Assembly: GCF_021155775.2 (NCBI RefSeq)
Contig: NC_060232.1
Span: 5,215,257-5,279,256, forward strand
Direction: 5' to 3'
Length of the DNA: 64,000 nucleotides
Origin: Neodiprion pinetum
Lineage: Eukaryota > Arthropoda > Insecta > Hymenoptera > Diprionidae
The position numbers and the translations under genes were made by a program. Below, one piece after another: positions 1 to 11,074 of the stretch (within the stretch, counting starts at the first letter, position 1; each line of letters starts with the position of its first letter). The notes beneath the pieces are model-generated. The model was not told where the DNA came from. It saw only the letters and a program-made list of their open reading frames with translations, and made no database searches.

Positions 1-2
1 TT

Positions 3-285
3 ATACCATCGGAATTTACCGGTATTACTACTCCGCAACGAGAGTTATCTGCTATTGGGGTAAACAATTCTAGTCACGTGGTACGTGTAGGTAATGTTCT
101 TCAAGTTGTTCCAACAACTCTTGATTGGGCTGCTGGACCTTCTTCGGATACAATAAGCTCTGCATATCATCGCCCTTGTCAGTCTACTACTCCTATTGGA
201 GTTCCACCTCCATCGCCTGCAATAACTCTATTTCCTGCTAGCATCACTTCGCCTATTCCCTTATCTAGGCCAGCAGTAATTCCAC
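3..285 (+). CDS. Gene A, partial: first visible coding exon of an unidentified low-complexity protein
   Basis: The frame is open from the first bases of the window, so the exon and the protein are cut at the left edge. It encodes about 94 residues rich in Ser, Thr, Pro and Ile, with a run such as GVPPPSPAITLFPASITSPI and no catalytic or zinc-binding pattern. The exon ends at CCAC before a GTAAGT donor at 286. The intron is only 75 bp and ends in a pyrimidine-rich CTCTTGCAG at 352-360. Because 75 is a multiple of three and the intron has no in-frame stop, retention would add 25 residues without breaking the frame. I chose splicing because donor and acceptor are both near consensus. With the next three exons the coding length is 1530 nt, exactly 510 codons including the stop. 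Function is not recognised; the composition suggests a disordered region of a larger, possibly nuclear, protein. Confidence 0.6.
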
Positions 286-360
286 GTAAGTTTGACTTGT
301 GCTTACAGATTCCGAGAAAATTTCATATAGTTCACTTTTGCTTTGCTATATCTCTTGCAG

Positions 361-817
361 CAGTGGTTCAACCGATTTACAATTATGAAGCGATCTTGGA
401 GGAGCGTAAAAAAGGGCGGGAGGAGCGGAAGAAACTTAGGGAAGAACGTAGGAAGGAGAAAGAAGTGATGAGAATTGAGAGAAGAAAACGGCGTGCAGAA
501 CGTCTTGTGAAAAAAAATCTCACCCTCCGTCAGCAGGAAGGGGCTACTTTTCAGCTGCTACATGCGCCATCCCCGCCTACTCTGACCTTTACTGGAGGAG
601 AAGATGAAGAAGATGAGGAATTAGTTTCTAGAGATAATTCATTACCTATCTGTGACGGTGATCAGTTTCAACAAATCCAACAATCGGAAGAACAAATTAA
701 CGAAACTGTCGAAGGATTAACCGAGGAGGCCGTGAAAGAAGCAAAGGATGGCAAAACCGACTGGCTGCCTCTTTTACCACCACCAGCGAAAGGCATTTTA
801 ATATCTCCTGGTTTTGG
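361..817 (+). CDS. Gene A, second visible exon: charged helix and acidic linker
   Basis: After the splice the frame continues as PVVQPIYNYEAILEERKK. About 50 residues of almost pure Glu, Arg and Lys follow (EERKKLREERRKEKE and similar), which should form a long single charged helix or coiled coil. Next comes a loop rich in Pro and Thr, an acidic stretch (GGEDEEDEEL), and a Gln/Glu-rich segment that ends in LLPPPAKGILISPGFG. The exon closes on GG before a GTGAGT donor at 818, leaving two bases of a codon. The following exon starts with A and restores a Gly codon, so the junction is well supported. Such charged helices occur in many chromatin and RNA-processing proteins, but that is analogy only. 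No enzyme domain is visible. Confidence 0.68.
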
Positions 818-1030
818 GTGAGTATCTTGTTTTCTTACTTTCGAACGTTGTGATTAGGTATTACGTATTTTGACTCTTTATCAACTGTTTACGACTTTCT
901 GTTTACGAAAACTTTAATACCAGTAAGTGCTTGCATTTTTTCAATACATTATTAATTGACTCGTACTCCTTGATTAAGTTATAAACATGTTGGAATGCCA
1001 AGTATAATTTGTCTATTACAATTGTTTCAG

Positions 1031-1523
1031 AAGAGAGTCTATGTCAAACGGGAATCCGGGATATCTGTTTGATGTAGATGAGGACGATAATGACCAGGTG
1101 CCAGATGAGGAACGAGAACAATTAGATACTGGTACCGATACTGAATTTGCGTTTACGGAAGAACAAGTAGAGAGACAGCTCCAAGCAATAATGGAAGAAT
1201 CAAAAACCAAAGATGCATCCATTGCGGGACGATCGCGCGAGGAAGAGAAAGATGTTGAAGTTCGGAAAAGGAGGATTTTTAGAAGGAGGAGTAGAAAGTC
1301 TGTACAGTTTGCCGATGGGGTGAGGCCAGGAGAAGGAACCAGTCCTAGCGGCGGTGAGGGCGATATGCCGTCTCCACCACCGCCGATATCCGTATTGCCT
1401 TTGCGGAACAGCAATATTATAAACCATAACGCTCTGCGAGCGGCCGAGAAGAAGATAAAGGTTAAAAGATCGAAGAAAAAACATCAGAAGGTCAAACCAC
1501 CCAAAACGAAGAAGAAGGTCAAG
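1031..1523 (+). CDS. Gene A, third visible exon: acidic region, FADGVRPGEGTSPSGG motif and lysine-rich tail
   Basis: The exon follows an ATTGTTTCAG acceptor and reads RESMSNGNPGYLFDVDEDD. It continues through an acidic region with a predicted helix (TEEQVERQLQAIMEES), a basic patch (RKRRIFRRRSRK), then FADGVRPGEGTSPSGGE and a short Pro run (SPPPPIS). The exon ends in a very Lys-rich block (KKIKVKRSKKKHQKVK) that could act as a nuclear localisation signal. The donor is AAG/GTAAAT after 1523, phase 0. The FADGVRPGEGTSPSGG stretch is the most distinctive word in the protein and the best handle for identifying it. I have a faint impression that related words occur in large PHD/RING-type chromatin proteins of insects, but I could not verify it and assign no name. 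Confidence 0.68.
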
Positions 1524-1660
1524 GTAAATATATAGTTTAAAAAGGCCAACGTATTTAAACTACAATTAATTCAGAGAAAATGGTGAAAATTATGTGCTTT
1601 GCGCTAGATGTAGTGGAATCCTCTTTACACCTACATGAAAAAGAATTTCGATGATTACAG

Positions 1661-1957
1661 GTAAAAATTATAAAATTGAAAAAATCTCGGGTGACTGTTC
1701 CTTCTCCACTGATAATTGAGGATTTGGACGAGCTGGACGAACGATCGCCGCCTCCTCCTCCGCCGGGATCTCCACCACCGCCGCATCTTTGGCCGTCTTA
1801 TCTTGCGGCTTACAATGGAGCGGTGAATTTGAATCCCATAAATACCGAACCTTTGCCTCCTCCTGCAACTCTAGCTTCACCACCGCCAACCCCACTTCCT
1901 CTTTTGATTCCTCCACCTCCTTTAAACTATACAATTCAACCCTGCAACAAGACTTAG
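1661..1957 (+). CDS. Gene A, last exon: proline-rich C-terminus with stop
   Basis: A GATTACAG acceptor at 1653-1660 opens the exon in phase 0. The Lys-rich block of the preceding exon continues directly as VKIIKLKKSRVTVPSPL, so the join makes biochemical sense. Then come an acidic patch (IEDLDELDE) and several polyproline runs (SPPPPPPGSPPPP, PLPPPA, ASPPPTPLPLLIPPPP), which are typical ligands for SH3, WW or EVH1 domains. The chain ends NYTIQPCNKT with a TAG at 1955-1957. No transmembrane segment or enzyme motif is seen. The exon is the 3' end of gene A; the next upstream intron is 137 bp. Confidence 0.66.
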   Translation, partial: VKIIKLKKSRVTVPSPLIIEDLDELDERSPPPPPPGSPPPPHLWPSYLAAYNGAVNLNPINTEPLPPPATLASPPPTPLPLLIPPPPLNYTIQPCNKT

Positions 1958-2240
1958 AAATAATTTATTGCGTTCCTTCGTAAAATTTACTTTTGCTTCT
2001 ATCCCACATTAATAACTTTTATAAACCATCCTTAGTTTCGGCTGATGAAAGATTGTCAAAGTTGATCCCAATTGATGAACTTTTGGCAAAGTATGTAGTT
2101 TAGTGAAGAGTGATATATTATATAGTAATGTATGGATAATTAAGTTTAACTTATAGTTGTTAGGATCGTATATTTCGTGTATTACGAATGTTATGATAAC
2201 TGATAGTAAATTCATATTAAAATTTAAAACATAATTATGA
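1958..2240 (+). other. Probable 3' UTR of gene A
   Basis: AT-rich sequence directly after the stop codon with no sustained reading frame. An ATTAAA hexamer lies at 2216-2221, which is a common variant polyadenylation signal and could end the transcript about 260 nt after the stop. The canonical AATAAA at 3393-3398 is an alternative, more distal site. No GU-rich downstream element was strong enough to decide between them. Confidence 0.3.
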
Positions 2241-5200
2241 ATATCTCCACCTAATTAACGGCTTTAATTACAAGTTAAAAAGCATCACCTTTTATTTAAC
2301 TCACTTTAATTGATCTTCAATTCATTCGATGCAGTCATAACTGTACTTACGAATCAATCGAGAATCGATACCCTAACTGCAACGGAAATTTGACACTCTA
2401 CGTATCTTCACTATACTACAACTACGCTACGAATGTAGAATATTTCTTGATTTGAATCTACGAGTATCAATCATTACGCTTACAATGATTAAAATTATTG
2501 TAAAGCAATATTGATCGCGTTGTTCCGATGGAAGTTGAAATTTTTGTTACTTGATATCAGTAAAAAAAGTTCGTACTCGACTTTCACAAGAGGTGGGTCT
2601 TATAAGCACGTCTATAAAATAGTTTTTGAAATGACATCTTGGAATATAATGTCGATTTACATTCAGGGTTGACTTCTGTTTATGTAAACGTATATATATA
2701 GGTATATATATATTTTTTGTATCAAACTTCGGAGGAATTACAATTAGGTCGTGGGCTTCACCATCTATAAGATGGGAATAAGGATTTGCAATATAATATT
2801 AAAGTAGAATTTATTACTATTCGAACTATAAGAGGTTCCAGGAGTCGGCAAATTTCCTTCCCTATTTCGCTATCGAAAAACGTGCACATTCTTACCGGCA
2901 CTGCGGTTAAAGAATACACGCATTAAGGATCACAGCGTTCTCAACTGTATCCACTGGGTGCTGATGAGTAGAATTTTCTTGGTTCATCGTTCATTCTGTT
3001 GGTCAAAAACCGGGAAAATTCCACTGAATATCCACTGAGTGCAACCAGTTACCAACGCTACTAATTCCATTGTAATATAAAATAATATGTGTCAAATAGG
3101 CGTGTTACGCCAATAACTTGAATGCTCTTAGAAATGATACTTATTTAATAGGTATATTCATTGTATAAAAAAAAGGGGAAAAAATCCAAAAATGGAATTT
3201 CCTCTCTTTTATTAAAGCATTTTACTTCAAAATCATCATACCTGCATTAAATCTCTGATCTCTTCAAACTTATCGTTCATGTCCTAAGTGTTGACTCACA
3301 GACCATCCATATATGTATTGCATACATTTTTGGTATCATATATCAATGGTTCTTTACCGATGTAACGTCAATGCATCATACTACCTACTTTAAATAAAGG
3401 GTTTCAATTCTAACGGTACTTTGATATAATCGGTAGAATGGTTTGTTCAAAAGATAAGAGATATATGGTAATCAGTTATAGTTGTATTATATTGTATATT
3501 AAGAAGCTGTATGAGAAAACAAGTTTTTAAAAGAATTACTTCTAGTTGATTTAAAATCAGATAATATCGATTCTTAGTTTTCAATTGCAATTAGTATATT
3601 TTACCGTTTTGATGCAATCACGAGTTGATTATCTAGGGTACATGTCTGTGCAATCGGAAAAAATCATAATATTCTCTATTAGATTTCTCCAATCAATAAT
3701 GTCGTATTGAAAGAATTTATGCAATTTGTGAATCCTTACTTTAAACTAGTCAACTCGTAAATTAACGCTAAACTCTGTGTCACTGTTCAATCTTGTACGT
3801 AATTAATTGACGATTACATCTGTTATACATTATGCTAATGACCTGTCCGAATTGCACCAAGCAGTTCGTATAAGGACTCAAGTCGCCTAAAGTGAAAGTC
3901 ACGTGACAAAACCTTTGCATATACGTATATTACGTATCGCCTACTGGAAACAATAGATTCTTATTTCGTAATTAGGTGTTAGTTACGCAGGTAAGTGTCA
4001 CATACACACCCTGCACCGTTATTAAGCATTGTACAACGTTTTGATCGGGAAATTTATGCAGAGTTTTATTTACTGTTCATTACCATTTCAAATATGCTAT
4101 ACTTGATTTTAGTTAAGAAGCATGGATGTGTACGCATGATCGTATTTACAGTTTATTGTAATTTTTGCTGTACATTGCTGGCCAGCTGAAATTAGAATTT
4201 ACTAGTTTCAGCTAATTATATTTTTGAAGATTATAAAGACAGTCATAGTTTTCACGTCTGCATGTTTGGTACAGGTTTACAGCACAGACGAGCTACTATA
4301 AACATCATTTGAATATTACGAAGAGTGAAGTGCGCGGTGTATACAGCACAATCGTAATCGAACATTATCTACATATATCGAATCTCGATGTTCCGGTTCC
4401 GGGTTGATGTTAAAATTCGTTTCAACTTCATACAAATTTTGTTAGCGACGGAATTTGTTCGGTGTTTGACAGAAATAATAAGCAACAAAAAAGATTTAAA
4501 TCTGCTGCGAGTTTTTATCCTAAACTTAAAATTAAAAGGCATGAAAATCGCGATGAAACTATTTGAATAAAAAGTGGTAGAACAATTGAAACGCCTGAAT
4601 GTAGGCGATGATTCGTGATAAAACAATTGAACGGTTCGAAAATGTGCGATAACGTCCGCGAGTTCAGGGTCGACATTCAGAGTTGTGTTTTCGCCGAGTG
4701 TATCTCTAGCGTGTACGAGACTTGATTCTATATCGTACTAACGTTACACAGGTATACATATCTGATCGTAAGTGAAAATTAAGTCGGCATTGCGCCGCTC
4801 CGCGTAATCGAGTAACGAACACGTATCGGGCATAGTTTGCTGCGGCGAGAAAGGCGCGCGATAGTTTTCTTTTCTTACGAAAAAAAAAAGTGGAACGAGG
4901 AACGAGGAAAGAGGCTGCCGATAACTGCAGACACGTTCAGGTTGACAATCGCATCGAAGTGTTATGGTAAGCCAAACGAACAGAGTCGGGATTCCGTTCT
5001 CGGTGTATCGAGGCTGTTCGTGGACGGCTTCCTTCGCCCGAGCCGCGGCACAAGCTAAACCCTGTGACTCGGACTCTACTGAACTCGACATGCCGATGGC
5101 GGCAGCAGTCAGTGAGCACTTGTTGCTGGGGCACTCGGCAGCACACCGGGAATCTACGAGCGTAAGACGAGATTTTTTACAACTCGTGTATCTCGTTCAA

Positions 5201-5938
5201 AAACAAGGAACGTTGTAAGAAATACTTTGGAATTCGCGCTTCGTGATAGAGACTGTGTATACAGCTCGTTATGCTGGATTTACACCAGAGAGAAATTATT
5301 TTCCTTCGAAACTCACCGGACATCGAACGTTTTCAAAAAATTTTACCCGTCTGAAGTTGGTCACTGGTGAAGTAAAATCGATACAATCTCGTCGTTTTTT
5401 TTTTTTCTCTCTGCACCGACCCGTCTGTATCTGCAGTAAAGTATTGTGATCGATCGCGAGTGATGATATTATACGTTATAATATCAGTAAATGAACGAAC
5501 CATCCGACAATTGCTGATACAACAATACATACACACGATTCGCTTGTTTTCTGTCGGCGAATAAACAATCGAACTCCGCTCGGTTTCTGATACGGAACAA
5601 GACTCGTGTCTATAAGCTATAAATGCGCGGTTTAAAAAATGTTTATCAACTTGAAAAAACGCTGTACGTGATGCCGAGTTTAAATTTCCATCATTCAAAT
5701 GCTGTAAACTCTTGTAAGCGTAAGCACGTGTCATGATATTTGCTTGACCGAAATATCCTAACGGTGTTCTAGGACGCGTTCAAAGAACAGTCTACAAAGT
5801 ATTTTTCTTTCCGTTTATCGGTGTTCTTCGATGTTAGGTGTGCGATTGTGTTTGTGCGTGCGTGTAGTGTTGACATACTGTATAATTGCGGGTACGTAGT
5901 TTTTTATTTGAAAATCGGTGTGAAAGTGTATACAGTGA
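2241..5938. other. Intergenic region between gene A and gene B
   Basis: No open frame here has coding character; the longest are about 60-130 codons, lie on both strands and have no splice context. The stretch is AT-rich to about 4.6 kb, with short alternating TA runs near 2690-2715. It becomes more balanced in base composition from about 4.7 to 5.2 kb, where a regulatory or upstream exon region of gene B could lie. I see no tRNA, no recognisable transposon protein, and no clear terminal inverted repeat. Confidence 0.4.
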
Positions 5939-5946
5939 TATAAAAG
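5939..5946 (+). promoter_or_regulatory. TATA-like element upstream of gene B non-coding exon
   Basis: The octamer TATAAAAG lies at 5939-5946, about 30 bases before the sequence CGAGTGCAGAG, where transcription could start near 5970-5978. The initiator match is weak. The call rests mainly on the spacing and on the well-formed donor about 280 bases downstream. The surrounding DNA contains other TATAA words, so this may be chance. Confidence 0.25.
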
Positions 5947-5969
5947 TATAAAGCTATAAGATATAATTA

Positions 5970-6253
5970 TCGAGTGCAGAGATTACAGCGTCAATTGTTT
6001 AATTCGTTGCTGCTTCGTCGTTATCTAGTGTTTTTTTTATCTCTCGTCTTTTTCATAAAAAATTTAAAAAAAAGCCTGATTCGATTTTCACTTGAACCTG
6101 AATTATACACACGTGGTCCGCGAAGTGCTGCGCTGTCATGCGGCTCGAATAAACACACAACAACCCGAACATGACTAAGGCTAATTACTGAGCGAGGGAT
6201 AAAGGAGACAATTGAAGTGAATCATCATCGTACCTGGCCAAAGAAAATACCCG
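5970..6253 (+). other. Probable non-coding first exon (5' UTR) of gene B
   Basis: The right border is a strong donor, CCCG/GTAAGT, with the exon ending at 6253. Joined to the acceptor at 31511, the merged frame has a TGA at 6218-6220 upstream and no intervening ATG. The first start codon of the gene is then the ATG at 31530. A six-codon upstream frame (ATG at 6171, ending in TGA) lies within the exon. The left border is only a guess based on a TATA-like box; the exon could begin earlier. Alternative first exons near 10.8 kb or 46-47 kb are possible, although the latter lies downstream of the first three coding exons and could serve only a shorter form. Confidence 0.42.
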
Positions 6254-8468
6254 GTAAGTCGTTCTACTCTATTTCAGAAACCGAACCTTACCCTTTACGA
6301 CCACGGTCTTATTTGTGTTTCGCACCGTTAAAAACCGCGGTGTTGATTTAGGGACCACTTGTTGTCATAAATCGAACGATTTACACCGATGATGTTTAAC
6401 TTAAGGCTAATCTGTGTGGACCTTTATTGACAATTTGAATTTTCTAACAGCGCATATTCCATTAGGGCTAATTGAACTTTCGCTACGAAATAGCCTGTAA
6501 TTCAATATTACCGTAAACAGGATGTACAAGCCAGCTGTTTCTTATTTCTACTTTTCAGATAACTATAGAGTTTTTATTGCGGCGGAACACGATTCGCGTA
6601 TATTATATTTCTGTGTAATTTTTATCCTGAAAGTCGTACCGAAGGCTGATGTCGTTTGGCTAGAATGACGTAGGGAACTGGTTGAAAATACTGAGATGTT
6701 ATTTTTTCTTTATCTATCCTCTGTACAAGCTGCCTGCGATAGAATCGCATATGGATTATAACACGTCGGCGATATAATTTTACAGCGGTTCACAGAGAGC
6801 GAATATCTAGTTAGCACCTTCATATGGGAAACCTGACGCCAACCTAGAGTTCTTGATTTCCAATTCAACGCAGCCTCTATACCCCTGAGCGCACACACGA
6901 TTATACACCGCTTGAGGGAAATTATTTATTTCCTCCAGAAATGCATTGACTTTTAATAACCGCGTGTAGCCAAGTCGAGACGACTTTTTATCGCGATCTT
7001 GAACCTTGATATTAAACACCGAAAGACGAGAAGCTTCCTGTTTAAAACCAGATTAGAAGACTGATAGGATGGGCGCGGCGTGTCTGTGTAAATTATTGTA
7101 ACGTTGACGAGCGGTTCGCAAATTGTAAAAATTTCTCTGCCTCTTCGTCACGAATTGGAATAATTATACGTTGTTACATGATAGGTATACGTATAGGTAT
7201 ATACATTATATGTACCTATAATACGTGTATGAAAGCGTGCGGAGATACTTTATTGCCGGGTATGAAAACTGAGATTTGAGGACAAACGCTATCCTATGCG
7301 GGGAACCGAACAACACACCGTTCACTTTCTGATCGTAGGGACTTAATTCCCTCTCTTATTATACGTTCACCTCTCACAATATTGTCGGTAAGTTGCTGCT
7401 GCAGCCTCGGGTTAGGAGCGAAATGATCGTGCTTTCTTCTCTCCGACTCGAAGAACATGCCGTAGTGTAATAATCTGTGCGATTAAGTTTAGAATCCACA
7501 AATATGTACCTACACGGAGAATTTGTCATAGATGCTGGAGAAGCACAGCTTGCTAGTTCGGTGAGAGAAACTAAATCGCGATACCTAAACGCGAAAGAAT
7601 TTCTCGAGTGCCCGTTCGTTATGCACACGGTAGATTTATGCACCGATTGCAGAGTCTTGAATTGAATAGTCATCGTTTCTCTCAGATCCCGATAACCAAC
7701 GAAGCGCAGGATATGCTTTCCTAGGTAAAATAATTAACTTGCATACGGAAATTGAGACACAGGTGGAGGCCGATCCGTTTTCAATTAATTACTTGACCGC
7801 TGTGCACCGCGATTATAGAAACACTGACATTTACTCTAATTCCTTTTTTCAAATCTAATCATGGATTAGCTGTACAATATTTTTTTCATTTTTCATCTTA
7901 TATACATACCTAATTGAACTTTGTTTTCTTATATCGATTAAATCCCTGCAGCTGTTCGTTAAGTTGAGGGATATTCAACGAGTTTTATTTTTCGAAAATC
8001 GCGAGTTCAATTCCAGTGTTAATTATTGCAATATAGTTAAATAGATTCATCTTTTACTTTAATTCCCCTCGTTTTGCGAAGCAAGGGTCGTTATTGCTTT
8101 GCCCCAATTATAAACGCTTCTCTGCACCGATTGTGCACACAAATTGTTCATGTACATAACTTGTCCAGAATTTTGCACAGGGCTTATCATTGCCCGTACA
8201 TAATCGACGTTGCTAATTGCCGTAGATTGATTGAAAATGGCGGAAGTATCGATATAACCGGTTACTCGGTTACGGGCTTGTAAAATAACCGTCCTGCACA
8301 CATATGGAGGTAAGAGTCAAGAGCGCGACGAGTGAGTAAGAGGTGGAGGTGGAGGAGGAGGAGGACTGGTCGAATATTTCTATTAATCGATTATCCAAGT
8401 ATGTAAAACGTGAAAGGTGTTGCTGCTGCATCGTTTTGGGTTATATACATATAATGTATAATCTAATC

Positions 8469-8801
8469 AGGATATCGACAGACCGGAAATATCGGGAACA
8501 GTCCAGGAAAAGTCAGGGAATTATGATGGTCCATATGGAAAAATGTATTTGTTTTATAAATCGTTATCGAACCGTCATCCGCGCATCGCAAATTTATCTA
8601 ATTTCGCTTTCGAAAACGGCATCGTGCAGTTCTTACCCCCTGCCTCCCTCCATCGCCAATTTCTGTGGATTTTTTGCGCGTAAAAGCCGCCCAACATCAC
8701 CTAAGTTTTGTGGAAAAATGTGAGGTAATTCTGAATTTTTTTACGCTAAAAGTCAGGGAACTTTATTTCAGCAAAATTGTCGCCACTCTGTCTACTGATA
8801 C
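8469..8801. mobile_element. Non-autonomous repeat with GTCAGGGAA words and a GAGTGGC-type end
   Basis: The left part carries AACAGTCCAGGAAAAGTCAGGGAATT. The right part carries AAAAGTCAGGGAAC and ends in GTCGCCACTCTG, whose reverse complement CAGAGTGGCGAC resembles the ends of the copies near 25.97 and 32.92 kb. Arrays of CTGGAAA or GTCAGGGAA words next to a GGGTGGC-like end are seen in many arthropod non-autonomous DNA elements. Borders are approximate and I found no clean target duplication. The element encodes nothing. Confidence 0.4.
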
Positions 8802-10423
8802 GTATCACGTACGTATTGATCGACCGCGTTCTGTAGGTAATAACAGTTTTCGAATCGAATAATTTTGCACAGGTGCAGAGTAGGTATGCCATAATACGAA
8901 CAATGGTAGAGACCGCGTTTTAAAAGGGCCTTGGCATTTCTAACGAATTAGGTATGTATGTTGCGTATGATTACTTGCCTGCATAGATATTGTACGAGAC
9001 TTCGCTAATTAGACGACTCTTGTATCCCCCGTATAATACGCACGATACGATCTTGCCGGTACAATGAATTATAAACGATAGGATTTTAGACGACGGCTAT
9101 TTATCTCTATAAAAACTCCGTTGACAAGCCCTTTCGATTCAATAATTAATCAAACGTATGCATACGTGCATTTACAAGTATACTTACGATCAATTCGCTG
9201 CGATGTCTCGCAAGTCCGATGTCCGCGCGTTGAATATGCGCAACGCTTGTCCGTAGTGAAAGTAGGTGTAGCCTCGTTGACAAGAAATTAGGTACGCATA
9301 GACACTTAGGTACAATGGTAAAATTATACGCCGAGAAAATAAAGAACCACAGCCGTAATTTAAGCTGCGTTCAGGGAAATAAATTAATTGAAGCAAACAA
9401 TTAATTGAAAAAACAAACAACAATAACGGACGGTCGTGAATGTTAAACCTCCTTGTGAACGTGAGAAACTTTTCAAACTATTTTATATTTAAAGATCCTT
9501 CGGATATTCGATGTTTTGGTTAATTTTACATCGATGATTTTGAAATTTAATGACTTTTAGCGAATTCCCTTTCATTTTCTTACAAGCAATTGTACGTCGT
9601 CTAATCAACACGTTACTGCATTCATACCTACGTGCGAATATAATATTCGCTCGCCGAGTTTTCTGTACATGTTCTTGTTATACTCTTGAGGCACATACGT
9701 GTTATACGTTTAACAAGAATAGATTGGGCATGTTTCTTTAATAGTCGCAGAGAGTGACTCCAGACGATTGAGATAAATTTTTATAGACCATCTTTCCTCG
9801 TCTATTTTGAGCCATTGTGTTATACTTGCACTTGCACGGAAAACAGATTTTTGTACTATATATCCTTCGTGCTGCACGTCTGAATAGTAGTGTAACAATT
9901 TTGATGATCACGACGGATTTAGAAAATTATTGTATTTAGGTACTGTGCATAATTGCACATACTGTGCACACAGCGAAAACACGAGAAAAAATTAACAATC
10001 GGTTAAAAAATTTACACCCCTTCAAATGATGAACTCCGCGAGTGTCATTTCACCCTATTACAATATAACCGATTGTGATTCGTTATTTATAACATAGTTT
10101 TCCTAAAATGTTAAGCGAAATTATCCAACATATTCAAATATATATATATGTATATGCGTATAAAGAAATTTAAGAATTAGAATTTAAAATGCATTCCAAC
10201 GCTTTTGCGTAGGCTAATTTTCGAATGTTTCCATTTTTGTTTTCGAGACGTCTATAATTTTCCACACGGTATGAAAAATAAACGGTTCCGTTCACGGTTT
10301 ATGTTCGTTATATCTAAAGATGCAGGTAAACCTATCCTGTATAAATATTGCATGGTATATTCATGCACTCGGCTCGTCGCCGCATCGCGGACTGATTTCG
10401 AGGAGGGGGACACCCCGTAGTCT

Positions 10424-10467
<44 letters not shown>

Positions 10468-10535
10468 TATTATTATTACTGTTGTTGTTGTTGTCATTAT
10501 TGTTATTATTGTGACGAGGACGACGACGTGTGTAT
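10424..10535. repeat. Compound trinucleotide microsatellite (CAT, then TAT, TGT and GAC units)
   Basis: About fourteen perfect CAT units (10424-10467) run into TAT and TTG/TGT units and end in GACGACGACG. The reading frames across it on both strands (poly-Ser, poly-Leu, poly-Met, poly-Asp/Asn) are produced by the repeat and are not genes. Length variation between individuals is expected. Confidence 0.95.
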
Positions 10536-10769
10536 CTTTTCCCTCCTTTTTCTCTTATCACAACAATCAAGTTGGGGTCGGGGTTCGGTGTTCGGGGTTG
10601 GCAGCGCGTAGTAACGTTAGGGTGAGGCCTGCCGGCCGCACCTGCGCAAGAACTTCACCCCCGCCAGTGAAATTTCGTAGTCACCCTATCCCGCAGAGCC
10701 GTCGCGACCCGACAGCCGCCCTGCCGCCTGCGGCTCTCCGACTCTGAAACTCTTCGTTCTTCGTCGTTG

Positions 10770-10830
10770 AGTCAGTAGGTCTGACGTCTACCGGCCAACT
10801 GGCAGTCGGTCGGTCGGTCGGTCGGCTCTT
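10770..10830 (+). promoter_or_regulatory. Candidate TATA-less core promoter with TCAGT initiator and GGTCG downstream motifs
   Basis: GAGTCAGTAGG at 10769-10779 fits the arthropod initiator (TCAGT). It lies in a GC-rich island (10.6-10.9 kb) inside an AT-rich region. Roughly 30-50 bases downstream, five GGTC/GGTCG units occur in tandem (10805-10825); GGTCG fits the loose DPE consensus, but the spacing is later than the usual +28. A long leader without a good start codon follows. This could be an alternative first exon for gene B, but no donor was decisive. Confidence 0.22.
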
Positions 10831-11044
10831 CTCTCTTCCGTCGTACACACGGTGTATTAGTATTTACAACGGTCGGGAGGGAATTTTTCACCCCGATTAT
10901 AAGTATAACTGGAGTTGTACACGTCTAACGCAGGTGGTAGGGAGGCAGAGACCTTACGTCCGTTGGTTCGAAATTTGTATATTTAAAACGTCGGGAAAAA
11001 AGGCGTTATCCTTTTATCACCTGCGACGGCGATATTAAAAAATC

Positions 11045-11074
11045 GAAAAAAGAAAAAAAAAAAAAAAAAAAAAA
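11045..11074. repeat. Poly(A) tract
   Basis: An A-rich tract with an uninterrupted run of more than 20 A. There is no upstream retroelement body or flanking duplication that I can see, so I treat it as a homopolymer and not as the tail of an inserted copy. A similar run lies at 12192-12212. Confidence 0.85.

Noticed and set aside
1041..1535. Treating the ATG at 1041 as the start of a separate gene
   Set aside because: The ATG is internal to an exon whose phase matches the upstream exon exactly, so it is part of gene A.
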